DNA from: Anaerocolumna sp. AGMB13020
GTDB lineage: Bacteria; Bacillota; Clostridia; Lachnospirales; Lachnospiraceae
Assembly (NCBI RefSeq): GCF_033100115.1
Contig: NZ_CP136910.1
Location: 3,682,001-3,746,000, forward strand
Reading direction: 5' to 3'
DNA length: 64,000 nt
Part shown: in pieces, positions 46,349 to 54,572 of the stretch
How the letters are laid out: each line of letters begins with the position of its first letter
Position numbering within the stretch: position 1 is the first letter of the stretch
The notes under the pieces: generated by a model
Told to the model about the DNA's origin: nothing
The model's input: only the letters and a program-made list of their open reading frames with translations
Database searches by the model: none
Position numbers and translations under genes: made by a program

Positions 46349-46553
46349 AATAAGATATGGAGCCTGGTGCCAGTCATTAAATAAGGTATCAGGCTTCAAA
46401 TATAGATATCTACAATAACTTATATTCATAATAGTAAGAATTAAATAAAAAAAAGAAGCACAAAATCATCCTATTATCTTAGAATGACTTTAATAATGCT
46501 GACTCCAGAAAGTATAGTTTGACTATCAGAAGCCTGTATCCCATCTGAGTTCA
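46349..46553. other. Spacer after prfC
   Basis: Gene-free. A short hairpin just after prfC pairs GCCTGGT/GTATCAGGC-like sequences near 46363-46395 and may end prfC transcription; no strong T-tract. The following foldback begins at 46554. Confidence 0.45.
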
Positions 46554-46766
46554 GGCAAAATGTATAAACCGGAAAGAACGAATGCGCCTATGGAAAGGTA
46601 TTAGAAGTCCTTTTCTCTGGAGATTTTGTGCTATATTATAAAATAGATTGTCTGAGCGCAGCGAGTTATCTATTTTATAATATGTCCAGCACAAAATCTC
46701 CAGAGAATTAGGACTTCTTATACCTTGTAATCGAAGCATGAGTTTTTCCGGTTTATACATTTTGCC
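46554..46766. repeat. 213-bp foldback with perfect 22-bp ends
   Basis: The ends (GGCAAAATGTATAAACCGG from 46554 and its complement ending 46766) pair perfectly over 22 bases. Further in, a perfect 20-base stem (46613-46632 with 46688-46707) and AATAGAT/ATCTATT stem lead to a loop containing GAGCGCAGCGAG. It has no gene. The AAGTCCT-NN-TTCTCTGGA core is shared with the element after nfo. MITE-like or structured RNA. Confidence 0.78.
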
Positions 46767-46862
46767 GTCCCCTTGCCAGAAACATACAAGCAGTTACTCC
46801 CCCCAGAAGCTTAAAAGTAGCTAGAAATCTTAACCTATTAATAGCTTTAAAAAGTATTAGAA

Positions 46863-46962
46863 GCTGAAACGCATTAAAAGTTGAAACGTTAAAAGCTAAA
46901 ACGTATTAGAAGCTAAAACGTATTAGAAGCTAAAACGTATTAGAAGTTAAAAAATATTAGCA
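46863..46962 (+). repeat. 17-bp tandem repeat, six units
   Basis: Units of GCTAAAACGTATTAGAA: three identical copies at 46895, 46912 and 46929, flanked by two variant copies before (46863 and a 15-base unit at 46880) and one after (46946-46962). It ends eight bases before the infC -35 box. Confidence 0.9.
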
Positions 46963-46970
46963 GAATGCAG

Positions 46971-46999
46971 TTGACATGATGCCATATATATGTTATAGT
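46971..46999 (+). promoter_or_regulatory. infC-rpmI-rplT promoter
   Basis: TTGACA (46971-46976), 17-base spacer, TATAGT (46994-46999). Confidence 0.88.
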
Positions 47000-47009
47000 A
47001 ATATAGCTT

Positions 47010-47202
47010 ATGAATTATCTTTGTGGTAATTCAACGATAACAACAAAGCAGAGTATCCACTCTCACCTTAGCACCGGTTTGTGACTTGGGTTTATATTTT
47101 CGGTTCCGTGAATAGCGGATAAGAGGTTTGATTTGTAAAAATACAAATGTGATCTCATAGACGAATAGTATGGTGGATAGTCTTTGCTATCCATTTTTTT
47201 AA
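47010..47202 (+). promoter_or_regulatory. infC leader with attenuator (L20-type leader)
   Basis: About 240 bases separate the promoter from infC. Near the end, GGATAG pairs with CTATCC and is followed by ATTTTTTT (47175-47200), a terminator inside the leader. In Bacillus, ribosomal protein L20 binds such a leader and terminates its own operon; this leader has the right place and size. I cannot point to the L20-binding pseudoknot by eye. Confidence 0.75.
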
Positions 47203-47248
47203 TGCCTATAAACTTATTATGTAAACTAACCTATGGAGGTGCAGTACT

Positions 47249-47755
47249 ATTAGTGAATTAATGATTAACGAGCAGATTAGAGACAAAGAAATCCGTTTAG
47301 TCGGAGAAGACGGCGAGCAGTTAGGTATAATGTCTGCCAAAGAAGCTATGCAAATGGCAAAGGATGCCAATCTTGACTTGGTAAAGATTGCTCCCACAGC
47401 AAAGCCACCTGTATGCAAGATTATCGACTATGGAAAATACAGATACGACCTTGCAAGAAAAGAAAAAGAAGCGAAGAAGAAACAGAAAGTAACCGAAGTA
47501 AAAGAAATCCGTTTATCACCCAATATCGATGATAACGATTTGAACACTAAGGCAGGCCAGGCTAGAAAGTTTATCACAAAAGGTGATAAAGTAAAGGTTG
47601 CCCTTCGTTTCCGAGGCAGAGAGATGGCTCATATTTCTTCCAGTAGACAGATTTTAGACAATTTCTACTCTAAGCTTGAGGATATTGCAATCGTTGAAAA
47701 ACCGGCAAAACTTGAGGGTAGGAACATGATAATGTTCTTAACTGAGAAACGTTAG
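47249..47755 (+). CDS. infC: Translation initiation factor IF-3
   Basis: 168 residues starting at an ATT codon (47249). GGAGG ends nine bases before it, whereas the first ATG (47261) is 21 bases away, and the peptide from ATT matches the family start 'MIS..MINEQIRDKEIRLV' (gap as written). IF-3 blocks subunit joining and proofreads the start codon, so a poor AUU start lets it limit its own synthesis. 'LVGEDGEQLGIMS' and 'PPVCKIIDYGKYRYD' mark the N domain; 'LSPNIDDNDLNTKAGQARKFI' and 'VKVALRFRGREM' the C domain. Confidence 0.96.
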   Translation: MSELMINEQIRDKEIRLVGEDGEQLGIMSAKEAMQMAKDANLDLVKIAPTAKPPVCKIIDYGKYRYDLARKEKEAKKKQKVTEVKEIRLSPNIDDNDLNTKAGQARKFITKGDKVKVALRFRGREMAHISSSRQILDNFYSKLEDIAIVEKPAKLEGRNMIMFLTEKR

Positions 47756-47927
47756 TTACACTTGGTAAATAATCGTGATGAGGGATTAGGGCTAACCCTT
47801 CGTTAGCCTGTATTTCTTAATGCTTAAAAAGGCCATGATGGGTTTGGCAGGTGTCATAATAATAAAAATAAAACAATAGGACAACCTTTTGGAAGTGTTA
47901 TTGTACCATAATGAAGGAGGAAATATC

Positions 47928-48125
47928 ATGCCTAAGATTAAAACCAACAGATCAGCAGCAAAGCGCTTTAAAAAGACAGGTACAGGAAAGTTAAAGAGAA
48001 TGAAGGCATATAAGAGCCATATCTTAACAAAGAAGAGCACTAAGAGAAAGAGAAATCTTAGAAAAGCAACAATAACTGGTGCAACTAAAGTTAAAAATAT
48101 GAAGAAGATTATGCCTTATCTATAA
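47928..48125 (+). CDS. rpmI: 50S ribosomal protein L35
   Basis: 65 residues from the ATG at 47928 with GAAGGAGG upstream; a longer frame from 47889 is not homologous. '[23 protein letters not shown]' and '[16 protein letters not shown]' are typical. Middle gene of infC-rpmI-rplT. The 172-base gap after infC holds a short GGCTAAC/GTTAGCC hairpin near 47788-47806. Confidence 0.97.
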   Translation: MPKIKTNRSAAKRFKKTGTGKLKRMKAYKSHILTKKSTKRKRNLRKATITGATKVKNMKKIMPYL

Positions 48126-48153
48126 GATTAGGTGCGAAGGAGGGAAATAGAAC

Positions 48154-48510
48154 ATGGCTAGAATTAAAGGCGGCTTAAACGCTAAAAAAAGACATAAGAG
48201 AGTATTAAAACTGGCAAAGGGTTACAGAGGAGCCAGATCCAAACAATATAGAGTAGCAAAACAATCCGTAATGAGAGCTTTAACATCTTCATTTGCAGGA
48301 AGAAAGCAGAGAAAGAGACAGTTCAGACAGTTATGGATCGTAAGAATCAATGCAGCAGCTAGATTAAACGGAATTTCTTACAGCAAATTAATGCACGGAT
48401 TAAAAGTTGCCGGTGTTGAAGTTAACAGAAAGATGTTATCTGACATGGCTATTAACGATCCTGCAGGCTTCACAGCTTTAACTGATCTTGCAAAGTCTAA
48501 AATTGCTTAA
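48154..48510 (+). CDS. rplT: 50S ribosomal protein L20
   Basis: 118 residues. '[29 protein letters not shown]' and '[21 protein letters not shown]' are diagnostic. Needed early in 50S assembly; the free protein is the known repressor of its own operon through the infC leader. AAGGAGGG precedes the ATG. Confidence 0.97.
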   Translation: MARIKGGLNAKKRHKRVLKLAKGYRGARSKQYRVAKQSVMRALTSSFAGRKQRKRQFRQLWIVRINAAARLNGISYSKLMHGLKVAGVEVNRKMLSDMAINDPAGFTALTDLAKSKIA

Positions 48511-48601
48511 GTAGAAAAGTTAAACATAAAGAATGCCAAATAAATAATTTGGTGTCTGCATAGAAGTTAATCAGATAAGTTGAACAAACTTTATACCTGG
48601 T

Positions 48602-48636
48602 CAAGTGTAAAAGTACTTATAGTATTTTTACACTTG
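48602..48636 (+). terminator. Hairpin after rplT
   Basis: CAAGTGTAAAA pairs with TTTTACACTTG across about 13 bases. No T-tract follows, so its terminator role is doubtful. Confidence 0.5.
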
Positions 48637-48701
48637 GGTAGGAAGAAAAGTAGATTCAACTACATATAAATTCAGCTTACTTTAAGTATCGACTGAATGG
48701 G

Positions 48702-48773
48702 AAAGAGCTTTTATAAACAGCTATACAGGGATTATACCTTGTGGTGCTATTTGTAGAAGCTCTTTTTGATATT
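48702..48773 (+). terminator. Terminator of the rplT operon
   Basis: AAAGAGCTT (48702-48710) pairs with AAGCTCTTT (48757-48765), running into TTGATATTTTTTT. The long loop is partly self-paired. Confidence 0.7.
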
Positions 48774-49260
48774 TTTTTCGGGATAGTTATATTATCTTAA
48801 TTATCGCTTTCTTCTGCCTCCAGCTCGCTTTCAATAACCAATTATTGTTTTTCACTAGAGAATCGCCGGTAGCGGCGGGAGTATAGTCTGGATAGGGTAA
48901 TAGTCTTACTGGTAAGAAATCTCTTTAAACAAGGGTTATAGCCATAGAAATGGTAAAATAAGGTATGTTATAAATATAATTTCTAGCCATAGGGATATAA
49001 GATTCTCCATATGCTGTAAGAGAAAATACATTGTTGTAGCAGTGAAACTGTCTTAGAATCAGACTATAAGTAGAATTTCACTTTTTCTTTTTCAGATGTA
49101 AAAGGTTAATACATAGGGCAATTTTATATTTGGAATAGGTTAAAATGCTCAGTTCAGCTTATACAGAGAATGTAAGTATTTCGTTAGGATAAAACATTTT
49201 ACATTCTTCACTGAAGTAAGGTAATGAATACACTGATTCAGGAACAAGAGAGGAGTAATT
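48774..49260. other. Spacer before the 569-residue gene, nothing recognised
   Basis: No gene, clear promoter or stable hairpin seen apart from a small GCCGGTAGCGGCGG palindrome-like patch near 48868. An AGAGGAG site precedes the next ATG. Confidence 0.45.
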
Positions 49261-50970
49261 ATGAGGTATAATAATTTTAACGCCAGTATTTATTGTCCGG
49301 TAGGAAATCTGATTTCTGTAACAGATTTTGAGGAGTTTGACAGGAAATTTCAGCTAATTGAGAAGAATATGAAAGTAGGTAAAGTATATCTGGAAACTTA
49401 CCGTGGCGGCAGGATGATAAGCCATGAACAAATGACCTTGGTGAAAAATTTCTTCTTAAAGAAAGGCATTGAAGTTGCCGGAGGTATTACAACGGACGGA
49501 GAGCACGACCCGCTGGAGGGCGGCTTTAGTCCTCAATGCTACACCTCTGAAGAGGTAGCTGAAAGGATGAAGAAGGTGGTAACACTTACCAGTGAACTGT
49601 TTGATGAGTTTATACTGGATGATTTCTATTTTACCAATTGCAGATGTGATAGCTGCATAGAGGCAAAAGGAGATAGATCCTGGTCAGACTTTAGAATATC
49701 ACTTCTGCAGGATTTTTCTGAAAATGTAATCTTAAAAACAGCCAGGGAGGTAAATCCCAAAGTAAAAGTTATAATAAAATTTCCCAACTGGTATGAGCAT
49801 TTTCAGGATGCAGGTTACAATTTAGAAGAGGAACCAAAGGTTTTTGATTATATTTATACGGGAACAGAAACCCGTAATCCTACGTATACCCAGCAACACT
49901 TACCGAAATATTTAAGCTACTTTATTATGCGCTATTTTGAGAATGTTGCACCTGATCGCAATCTTGGCGGTTGGTTTGACCCTTATGAATGCTCTTATAA
50001 CTTAACTTCGTATATAGATCAGGGATATCTCACCTTATTTGGTAAAGCAAAAGAGGCAATGCTTTTCTGTCTTGGTTCTCTGATGGATGACAAGTCTTAC
50101 ACAACCTTTCCGCCTGCGATCGGTCAGGTATTTCAGGATACGGACCGTTACCTGGGAGAGCTTGGTAATCCAGTGGGAGTTGCTACGTATATACCGTATC
50201 ATAGCTTCGGGGAAGATTTTCTTCATAACTATATTGGGATGTGCGGCGTTCCGTTGGAACCTTATCCAGAATATCCTTACGAAGCGAAAACGGTCTTGCT
50301 CACCGCAAATGCAGCAAAGGATGATCATATAGTTGAAAAGATAAAGGAAAGCTTAAAGGCAGGTGCAGATGTTATGGTGACCTCCGGCCTTGTAAGAAAG
50401 CTAGGAGAGGCTTTTCACGAATTAGCCCATATATCCTATACAGATAATAAGGTACTGGCGAATCGTTATATGTGTTCAGAAGACGGTGGTATAACGCTTG
50501 GAGGTAATCTGGAAGCCTCCAAGGAAATCCTCTTAACACAGCCACAGTTTTTTACCAACGATGTATGGCAGATTGCAGGTGCTTACGGTGAGGATAATAA
50601 CACACCCGTTATATTAAAAACGAAATATTCCAAGGGAAGATTATTTGTCCTGACAATTCCGGATGATCAGGGAAATATCTATCATTTTCCTAATTTGATA
50701 TTAAATACGGTAAGAAAAATCTTAAGCAAGGATTTACCGGTGGTGTTAGAGGGGGATTCAAAAATAACCTTATTTGTATATGATAATGATACCTTCATCC
50801 TTCGTTCTTTCCTTCCGTATTATACGAAAGTATCTGTGGTTGTTAAGAAGGAGCAGGCAGTTCTGAAAGACCTGGAAAATAACAGGACATTGCCTGGAGA
50901 ACCGGTAGAGGGTGGAACGAGGTTTACGCTTTCCTTATCACCTGGTGTTAATAATGTAATGAAGTATTGA
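49261..50970 (+). CDS. Unrecognised protein, glycosidase-like layout
   Basis: 569 residues, no signal peptide or membrane helix. Residues about 1-330 read like a TIM barrel, with 'EFILDDFYFTNCRCDSCIEAKG' resembling the acidic beta-strand end plus CxCxxC-type loop found in GH42-like and related putative glycosidases, and 'KFPNWYEHFQDAGYN' next. Residues about 340-480 look like a class I amidotransferase-like (trimerisation) domain ('ADVMVTSGLVRKL'), and the last 90 form a beta-rich end. This order recalls GH42 enzymes, but I cannot name the catalytic acids. Monocistronic. Confidence 0.5.
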   Translation: MRYNNFNASIYCPVGNLISVTDFEEFDRKFQLIEKNMKVGKVYLETYRGGRMISHEQMTLVKNFFLKKGIEVAGGITTDGEHDPLEGGFSPQCYTSEEVAERMKKVVTLTSELFDEFILDDFYFTNCRCDSCIEAKGDRSWSDFRISLLQDFSENVILKTAREVNPKVKVIIKFPNWYEHFQDAGYNLEEEPKVFDYIYTGTETRNPTYTQQHLPKYLSYFIMRYFENVAPDRNLGGWFDPYECSYNLTSYIDQGYLTLFGKAKEAMLFCLGSLMDDKSYTTFPPAIGQVFQDTDRYLGELGNPVGVATYIPYHSFGEDFLHNYIGMCGVPLEPYPEYPYEAKTVLLTANAAKDDHIVEKIKESLKAGADVMVTSGLVRKLGEAFHELAHISYTDNKVLANRYMCSEDGGITLGGNLEASKEILLTQPQFFTNDVWQIAGAYGEDNNTPVILKTKYSKGRLFVLTIPDDQGNIYHFPNLILNTVRKILSKDLPVVLEGDSKITLFVYDNDTFILRSFLPYYTKVSVVVKKEQAVLKDLENNRTLPGEPVEGGTRFTLSLSPGVNNVMKY

Positions 50971-51186
50971 TATAAATTCAAGTTATCTCTTGGGATACTC
51001 AGTTTTTACAGGTGCTTAAGCTGCTTGTTGTAATTACAGTACCCGATTTTTTTAGATTCAAAAGAAGCAATTAACAGCTGTGATAACGAAACAGGTTATT
51101 TGCTAACGAGTTATGAACAGGGATGATTAGTAGAAAGGGATAAGGAGGCGCTAATCACAAATCACATATTTACTAAGAGACAAGGA

Positions 51187-51222
51187 AAAGGTCTGGCATC
51201 TGCAAATGAGACACCAGACCTT
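51187..51222 (-). terminator. Terminator between convergent genes
   Basis: AAAGGTCTGG pairs with CCAGACCTTT around a 16-base loop; TTTTCC follows on the minus strand, so it mainly ends the nitroreductase operon. Confidence 0.75.
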
Positions 51223-51227
51223 TAAAC

Positions 51228-52415
51228 TTATTTTAGAAGCAGGCTGCTAACATCTTGCCGCATACTTAAAGGAGCGGATTGCTTTGGGTATCCTACTCTG
51301 AGAAGCATCTGAATAGTATCGCCGTTACCGTATTGCGAATGTATTTTTTCATAGACGGAGATCATTTCCGTATATTCTTCCAGTGCCTGGCTCAGAGGCT
51401 GCATGGCAAGCCCAAGATTATGTGCCTTCAGTATACAGGAACTATAGAGCATGCCGGCTTCTACCTGACTTATTCTGCTGTTGTCTTTGGTTGTAAGGAG
51501 TAGATATGACGGTGTATTCTCTATGGAAGTACGGGTAGAGTTCATGAAATTATCTGTCTGAGCTTTTCCACTATTCATGGAGGGGAAGAGTGTTACTGCG
51601 GCTTGCAGGAAATGTTTCATAATACCTTTGGAGCCTTGCCCTTCAACAGAGAAACCATATCTGTATTTATTCTTTTGGTATTCATTCGCTCGAAAGATTT
51701 CCTCTGTTTCCTTCATGACTCTCTTGGTATTTCCCTCGATTACAGCCGCATCCATAGCAATTTGTCCGATGGACTGAACCTGGTCAGGGGCCTGATAAAG
51801 GTAAGCGCTTATACCTGAATACTCCTGCGTATCTGTTAAGAGACTTACGGCAGCTGCAGACGGGAGAGTTGGCGAGTATATGCCCCGATTGGTATCGGGG
51901 AGAAAGATACCGTCATACAAAGGGGTATTCTTAGGAGCAGCTTTACCCAAGGTTATTGAGGCTACCGGATAGGTGTCCATACTTGCAGAAAGATTATTTT
52001 CATCATAAACTCCTTCTGGAAAAAGTGTGATAGTAACCGGGGTTCCGAGCTTTTCACCAGCAATCTTTAAGTACTCCAGAAAGCTTCCTTGTGTAATCAT
52101 CATTTGTCTGGCATGAGGGTCTACTTCGGGAGTGGTTTTAGAGCTGTCAGCATACAGATAAAATACAGAGGAATTTTCTTTATCCAGTTTTATTTTCCAG
52201 GGCTGCATGTTATGGCTGTTAGCAGCCAATAATCCGTGGGCGGTCAGCTTAAGCCTGGGGTCTTCAAAGCGGTTCTGATAAGATTTCTTCCAGGGGTCCA
52301 GGTATGCAGTGTGCAGAAAGCAGCCACTGATAGCAAATACAGCTATCAGAACCGAAAGTAAAAATACAATAAGGGCTAATAAAATTACTGGAAAGGTCAT
52401 ACGTCCTTTCTTCAT
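51228..52415 (-). CDS. Membrane-anchored nitroreductase-like protein (Acg type)
   Basis: 395 residues from the ATG at 52415 (GGAG five bases upstream). One N-terminal membrane helix (about 8-31), then an external or membrane-near domain with 'LTAHGLLAANSHNMQPWKI', the nitroreductase-like motif of Acg-type proteins (normally A..APS.hN.QPW), and 'TRTSIENTPSYLLLTT' in the second half. Acg proteins bind FMN but are often inactive as reductases and may store flavin. Downstream of a TetR gene in one minus-strand operon. Confidence 0.7.
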   Translation of the reverse strand: MKKGRMTFPVILLALIVFLLSVLIAVFAISGCFLHTAYLDPWKKSYQNRFEDPRLKLTAHGLLAANSHNMQPWKIKLDKENSSVFYLYADSSKTTPEVDPHARQMMITQGSFLEYLKIAGEKLGTPVTITLFPEGVYDENNLSASMDTYPVASITLGKAAPKNTPLYDGIFLPDTNRGIYSPTLPSAAAVSLLTDTQEYSGISAYLYQAPDQVQSIGQIAMDAAVIEGNTKRVMKETEEIFRANEYQKNKYRYGFSVEGQGSKGIMKHFLQAAVTLFPSMNSGKAQTDNFMNSTRTSIENTPSYLLLTTKDNSRISQVEAGMLYSSCILKAHNLGLAMQPLSQALEEYTEMISVYEKIHSQYGNGDTIQMLLRVGYPKQSAPLSMRQDVSSLLLK

Positions 52416-52500
52416 ACTAACTCCGATCCATGTACTTCGGTACATATAAAAGAATGGTTGGCATTGTGGAAAATAATTCAAATCATAGCTTGAAGAAGAA

Positions 52501-53160
52501 TCATTTTCGGGTCAAAGAGTCAAGAATCAAGGTAAAGGAATCCTGAAGCAATTCCTCTCCGGTAGTGCTGTAATAATTGCTGAGGTAATTATTTTTTTTG
52601 TTTGCAGTATTAAAAATACCCAGAGTACAGGACCACAATATTAATGCAATTTTTTCGGCAGGAATATCATTTCGAATGACGCCCTGACGGACACCTGCTT
52701 TTACATGCCTGATCAGAAACCTTATCGCGTCCTCTCCCAGCTCATAACATTCCTCCTTTGCCTGTGGTGCTTCCCCAGATAGTCTGGTGATAAAATCCTC
52801 TTCCCTGGTCTGGTATTCCATGATAGCGCGAAAATGATGCGGATAAGATAGGCTGAATTTGTGGAAGAGTAGAAAGAGCGTCTTTATACCCTCCAGGGGT
52901 GTCTGGTTACTCTTGGTTGCTCCTTCCGATTCCAGCAACTCGAGGAATAAACGATACCCTCTGGCCATTATCTCGTATTGAAGCTGGTCTTTGCTGTTAA
53001 AATACATATATAGCGTGCGTTTGCTGAATTGAGCTTCTTTTGCTACATCATCCATGGTTGTCGCATTGTACCCTTTTGCAAAGAATACGTTTTCGGCAGC
53101 GGAGATAATATCCTCACGCCGAAGTACTTTTTCTTTTGCTTTTCTTTCTAAGCTTCCCAT
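52501..53160 (-). CDS. TetR-family transcriptional regulator
   Basis: 219 residues. The N-terminal helix-turn-helix is 'IISAAENVFFAKGYNATTMDDVAKEAQFSKRTLYMYFNSKDQL'. The C-terminal ligand domain is helical and unassigned. The gene is 85 bases upstream of the nitroreductase-like gene and likely controls that operon. No clear palindrome stands out in the 297-base spacer upstream (53161-53457), which otherwise holds only the tRNA promoter. Confidence 0.9.
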   Translation of the reverse strand: MGSLERKAKEKVLRREDIISAAENVFFAKGYNATTMDDVAKEAQFSKRTLYMYFNSKDQLQYEIMARGYRLFLELLESEGATKSNQTPLEGIKTLFLLFHKFSLSYPHHFRAIMEYQTREEDFITRLSGEAPQAKEECYELGEDAIRFLIRHVKAGVRQGVIRNDIPAEKIALILWSCTLGIFNTANKKNNYLSNYYSTTGEELLQDSFTLILDSLTRK

Positions 53161-53377
53161 TATGATATCTCCTTTGCATGATAGTGCAATAAAGTAAACT
53201 AATAGTATACCTAATTGTAATAGAAGAGAATGAGTTTGTCAATTATGAAAATAAGCTTTATCCCTGAGAGAAAGCAGAATTATGATGGAATATGGATAAT
53301 TAAGTATTTGTGTGGTAATTAACTACAAAACAACGCTTGTTATATGAAAAAAAGTAAAAATATATTGCAAAAAGATG

Positions 53378-53406
53378 TTGCATTATCAAAATAAGTTTGT
53401 TATAAT
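53378..53406 (+). promoter_or_regulatory. tRNA-Leu promoter
   Basis: TTGCAT (53378-53383), 17-base spacer, TATAAT (53401-53406), about 50 bases before the tRNA. Confidence 0.8.
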
Positions 53407-53457
53407 ATAATTCGTTCGCTGGTGAAATAAGAGTGAACACTCTACGTTTATAGTTGT

Positions 53458-53542
53458 GCAGTCGTGGCGGAATTGGCATACGCGCTAGACTAAGGATCTA
53501 GTGAGCATTGCGCTCGTACGGGTTCAAGTCCCGTCGACTGCA
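53458..53542 (+). tRNA. tRNA-Leu (anticodon AAG)
   Basis: 85 bases, class II. Acceptor GCAGTCG pairs with CGACTGC, the anticodon stem CTAGA/TCTAG holds the loop CTAAGGA with anticodon AAG, a long variable arm follows (TGAGCATTGCGCTCGT), and the T arm is ACGGGTTCAAGTCCCGT. CCA is not encoded. Confidence 0.95.
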
Positions 53543-53570
53543 GTATTTTGCGAGGAAAGCATTCGCATGG

Positions 53571-53606
53571 AAAAGGAATCAAACTTTCGGGTTTGGTTCC
53601 TTTTTT
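53571..53606 (+). terminator. tRNA-Leu terminator
   Basis: GGAATCAAAC pairs with GTTTGGTTCC (one G-U) over a 6-base loop, then TTTTTTG. The following bases up to 53833 hold no gene. Confidence 0.9.
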
Positions 53607-53833
53607 GTTGAGTCGATAGAAGATTTTTATTTTGATATTTTAAACTGAACCACTACCAGCTAAAATTGCTTAAAGTTGTCTGATATCTAAAGGCGAGGGT
53701 CTTAACCTCATAATAAAACAATAAATTAATATAGATGAGTTAAAAAAACATCTGGAAATTATTCTCGATAACTATATAATATAAATACAGCATATGAAAT
53801 AAACTTAAATCTTAATTTATAGGGAGGAACATT

Positions 53834-54295
53834 ATGCGTATAGATTTTGAATTGGCAAATGAAAACGATACTAATAAAATTATCAATGTTCAAAATCAGA
53901 GCTTTTATGAAGATTATGTCAAGTATGGAGAATGTCCAGCGTATAATGAATCTGAACAGGCTATGTTTAATCAAATTCAAAATGCAAGCGTTTATAAAAT
54001 ACTTAAGGACAAAGAAATAATAGGAGACATTGTTATTAGAAAAAGAGAGAACAACAACTTTTATCTTAGGGTTATAAGTGTTATTCCACAATATCAGAAC
54101 TTGGGAGTTGGGCAAATGGCTATAAAGTTTATTGAAAATGAATTTCCAGAAGCCTCCGAGTGGGAATTAATAACTCCATTTAAAAGTTATAGAAATCATC
54201 ATTTCTATGAGAAAATGGGCTATGTGAAGGTAGAAGAGTATAGGCATTCAGCTATTTTGACAATGTATAGATATAAGAAAAAGGTGTTAAGTTAA
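53834..54295 (+). CDS. GNAT-family N-acetyltransferase
   Basis: 153 residues with AGGGAGGA upstream. The acetyl-CoA motif A is 'LRVISVIPQYQNLGVGQMAIKFIE' (Q-x-x-G-x-G variant), and motif B is near 'NHHFYEKMGYVKVEEY'. It transfers an acetyl group to an unknown amine. The gene is AT-rich and sits at the start of a short accessory stretch after tRNA-Leu. Confidence 0.88.
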   Translation: MRIDFELANENDTNKIINVQNQSFYEDYVKYGECPAYNESEQAMFNQIQNASVYKILKDKEIIGDIVIRKRENNNFYLRVISVIPQYQNLGVGQMAIKFIENEFPEASEWELITPFKSYRNHHFYEKMGYVKVEEYRHSAILTMYRYKKKVLS

Positions 54296-54378
54296 AACAG
54301 GTATACTTTAAAAGTCTTGAATATCAAAGGCTTTATTATTTCGTCCTGTATAATGAATTAAACCAATCTAGACATCTT

Positions 54379-54500
54379 TTATTTTCTTTGGTATAGGCTA
54401 CACTGCTCCTTAAATTTTTTATAGAAATTCTTGTCTTCATGAATTTTTTCTTTTGTTATCTCCAACATCTCATCTGTTATAAAAAATACCACAAGGATCG
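54379..54500 (-). pseudogene. Possible frameshifted gene remnant
   Basis: On the minus strand an open frame ends with 'FFITDEMLEITKEKIHEDKNFY' and 'KKFKEQCSLYQRK', which reads like a real C-terminus. Just upstream the neighbouring frame gives 'LYDPCGIFYN', as if one protein had suffered a frameshift and loss of its front. I do not recognise the family. The promoter region of the next + strand gene overlaps it. Confidence 0.25.
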
Positions 54501-54572
54501 TACAAAGAAGGTAAGATATGTTATAATATAAATATCTAAAAAAGACAAACTGGAAGGTATGGTGGTAAAGGC

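Noticed and set aside
46863..46962. CRISPR array or regulator iterons of an origin
   Set aside because: 17-base units have no spacers, and there is no replication gene nearby; it only abuts the infC promoter.
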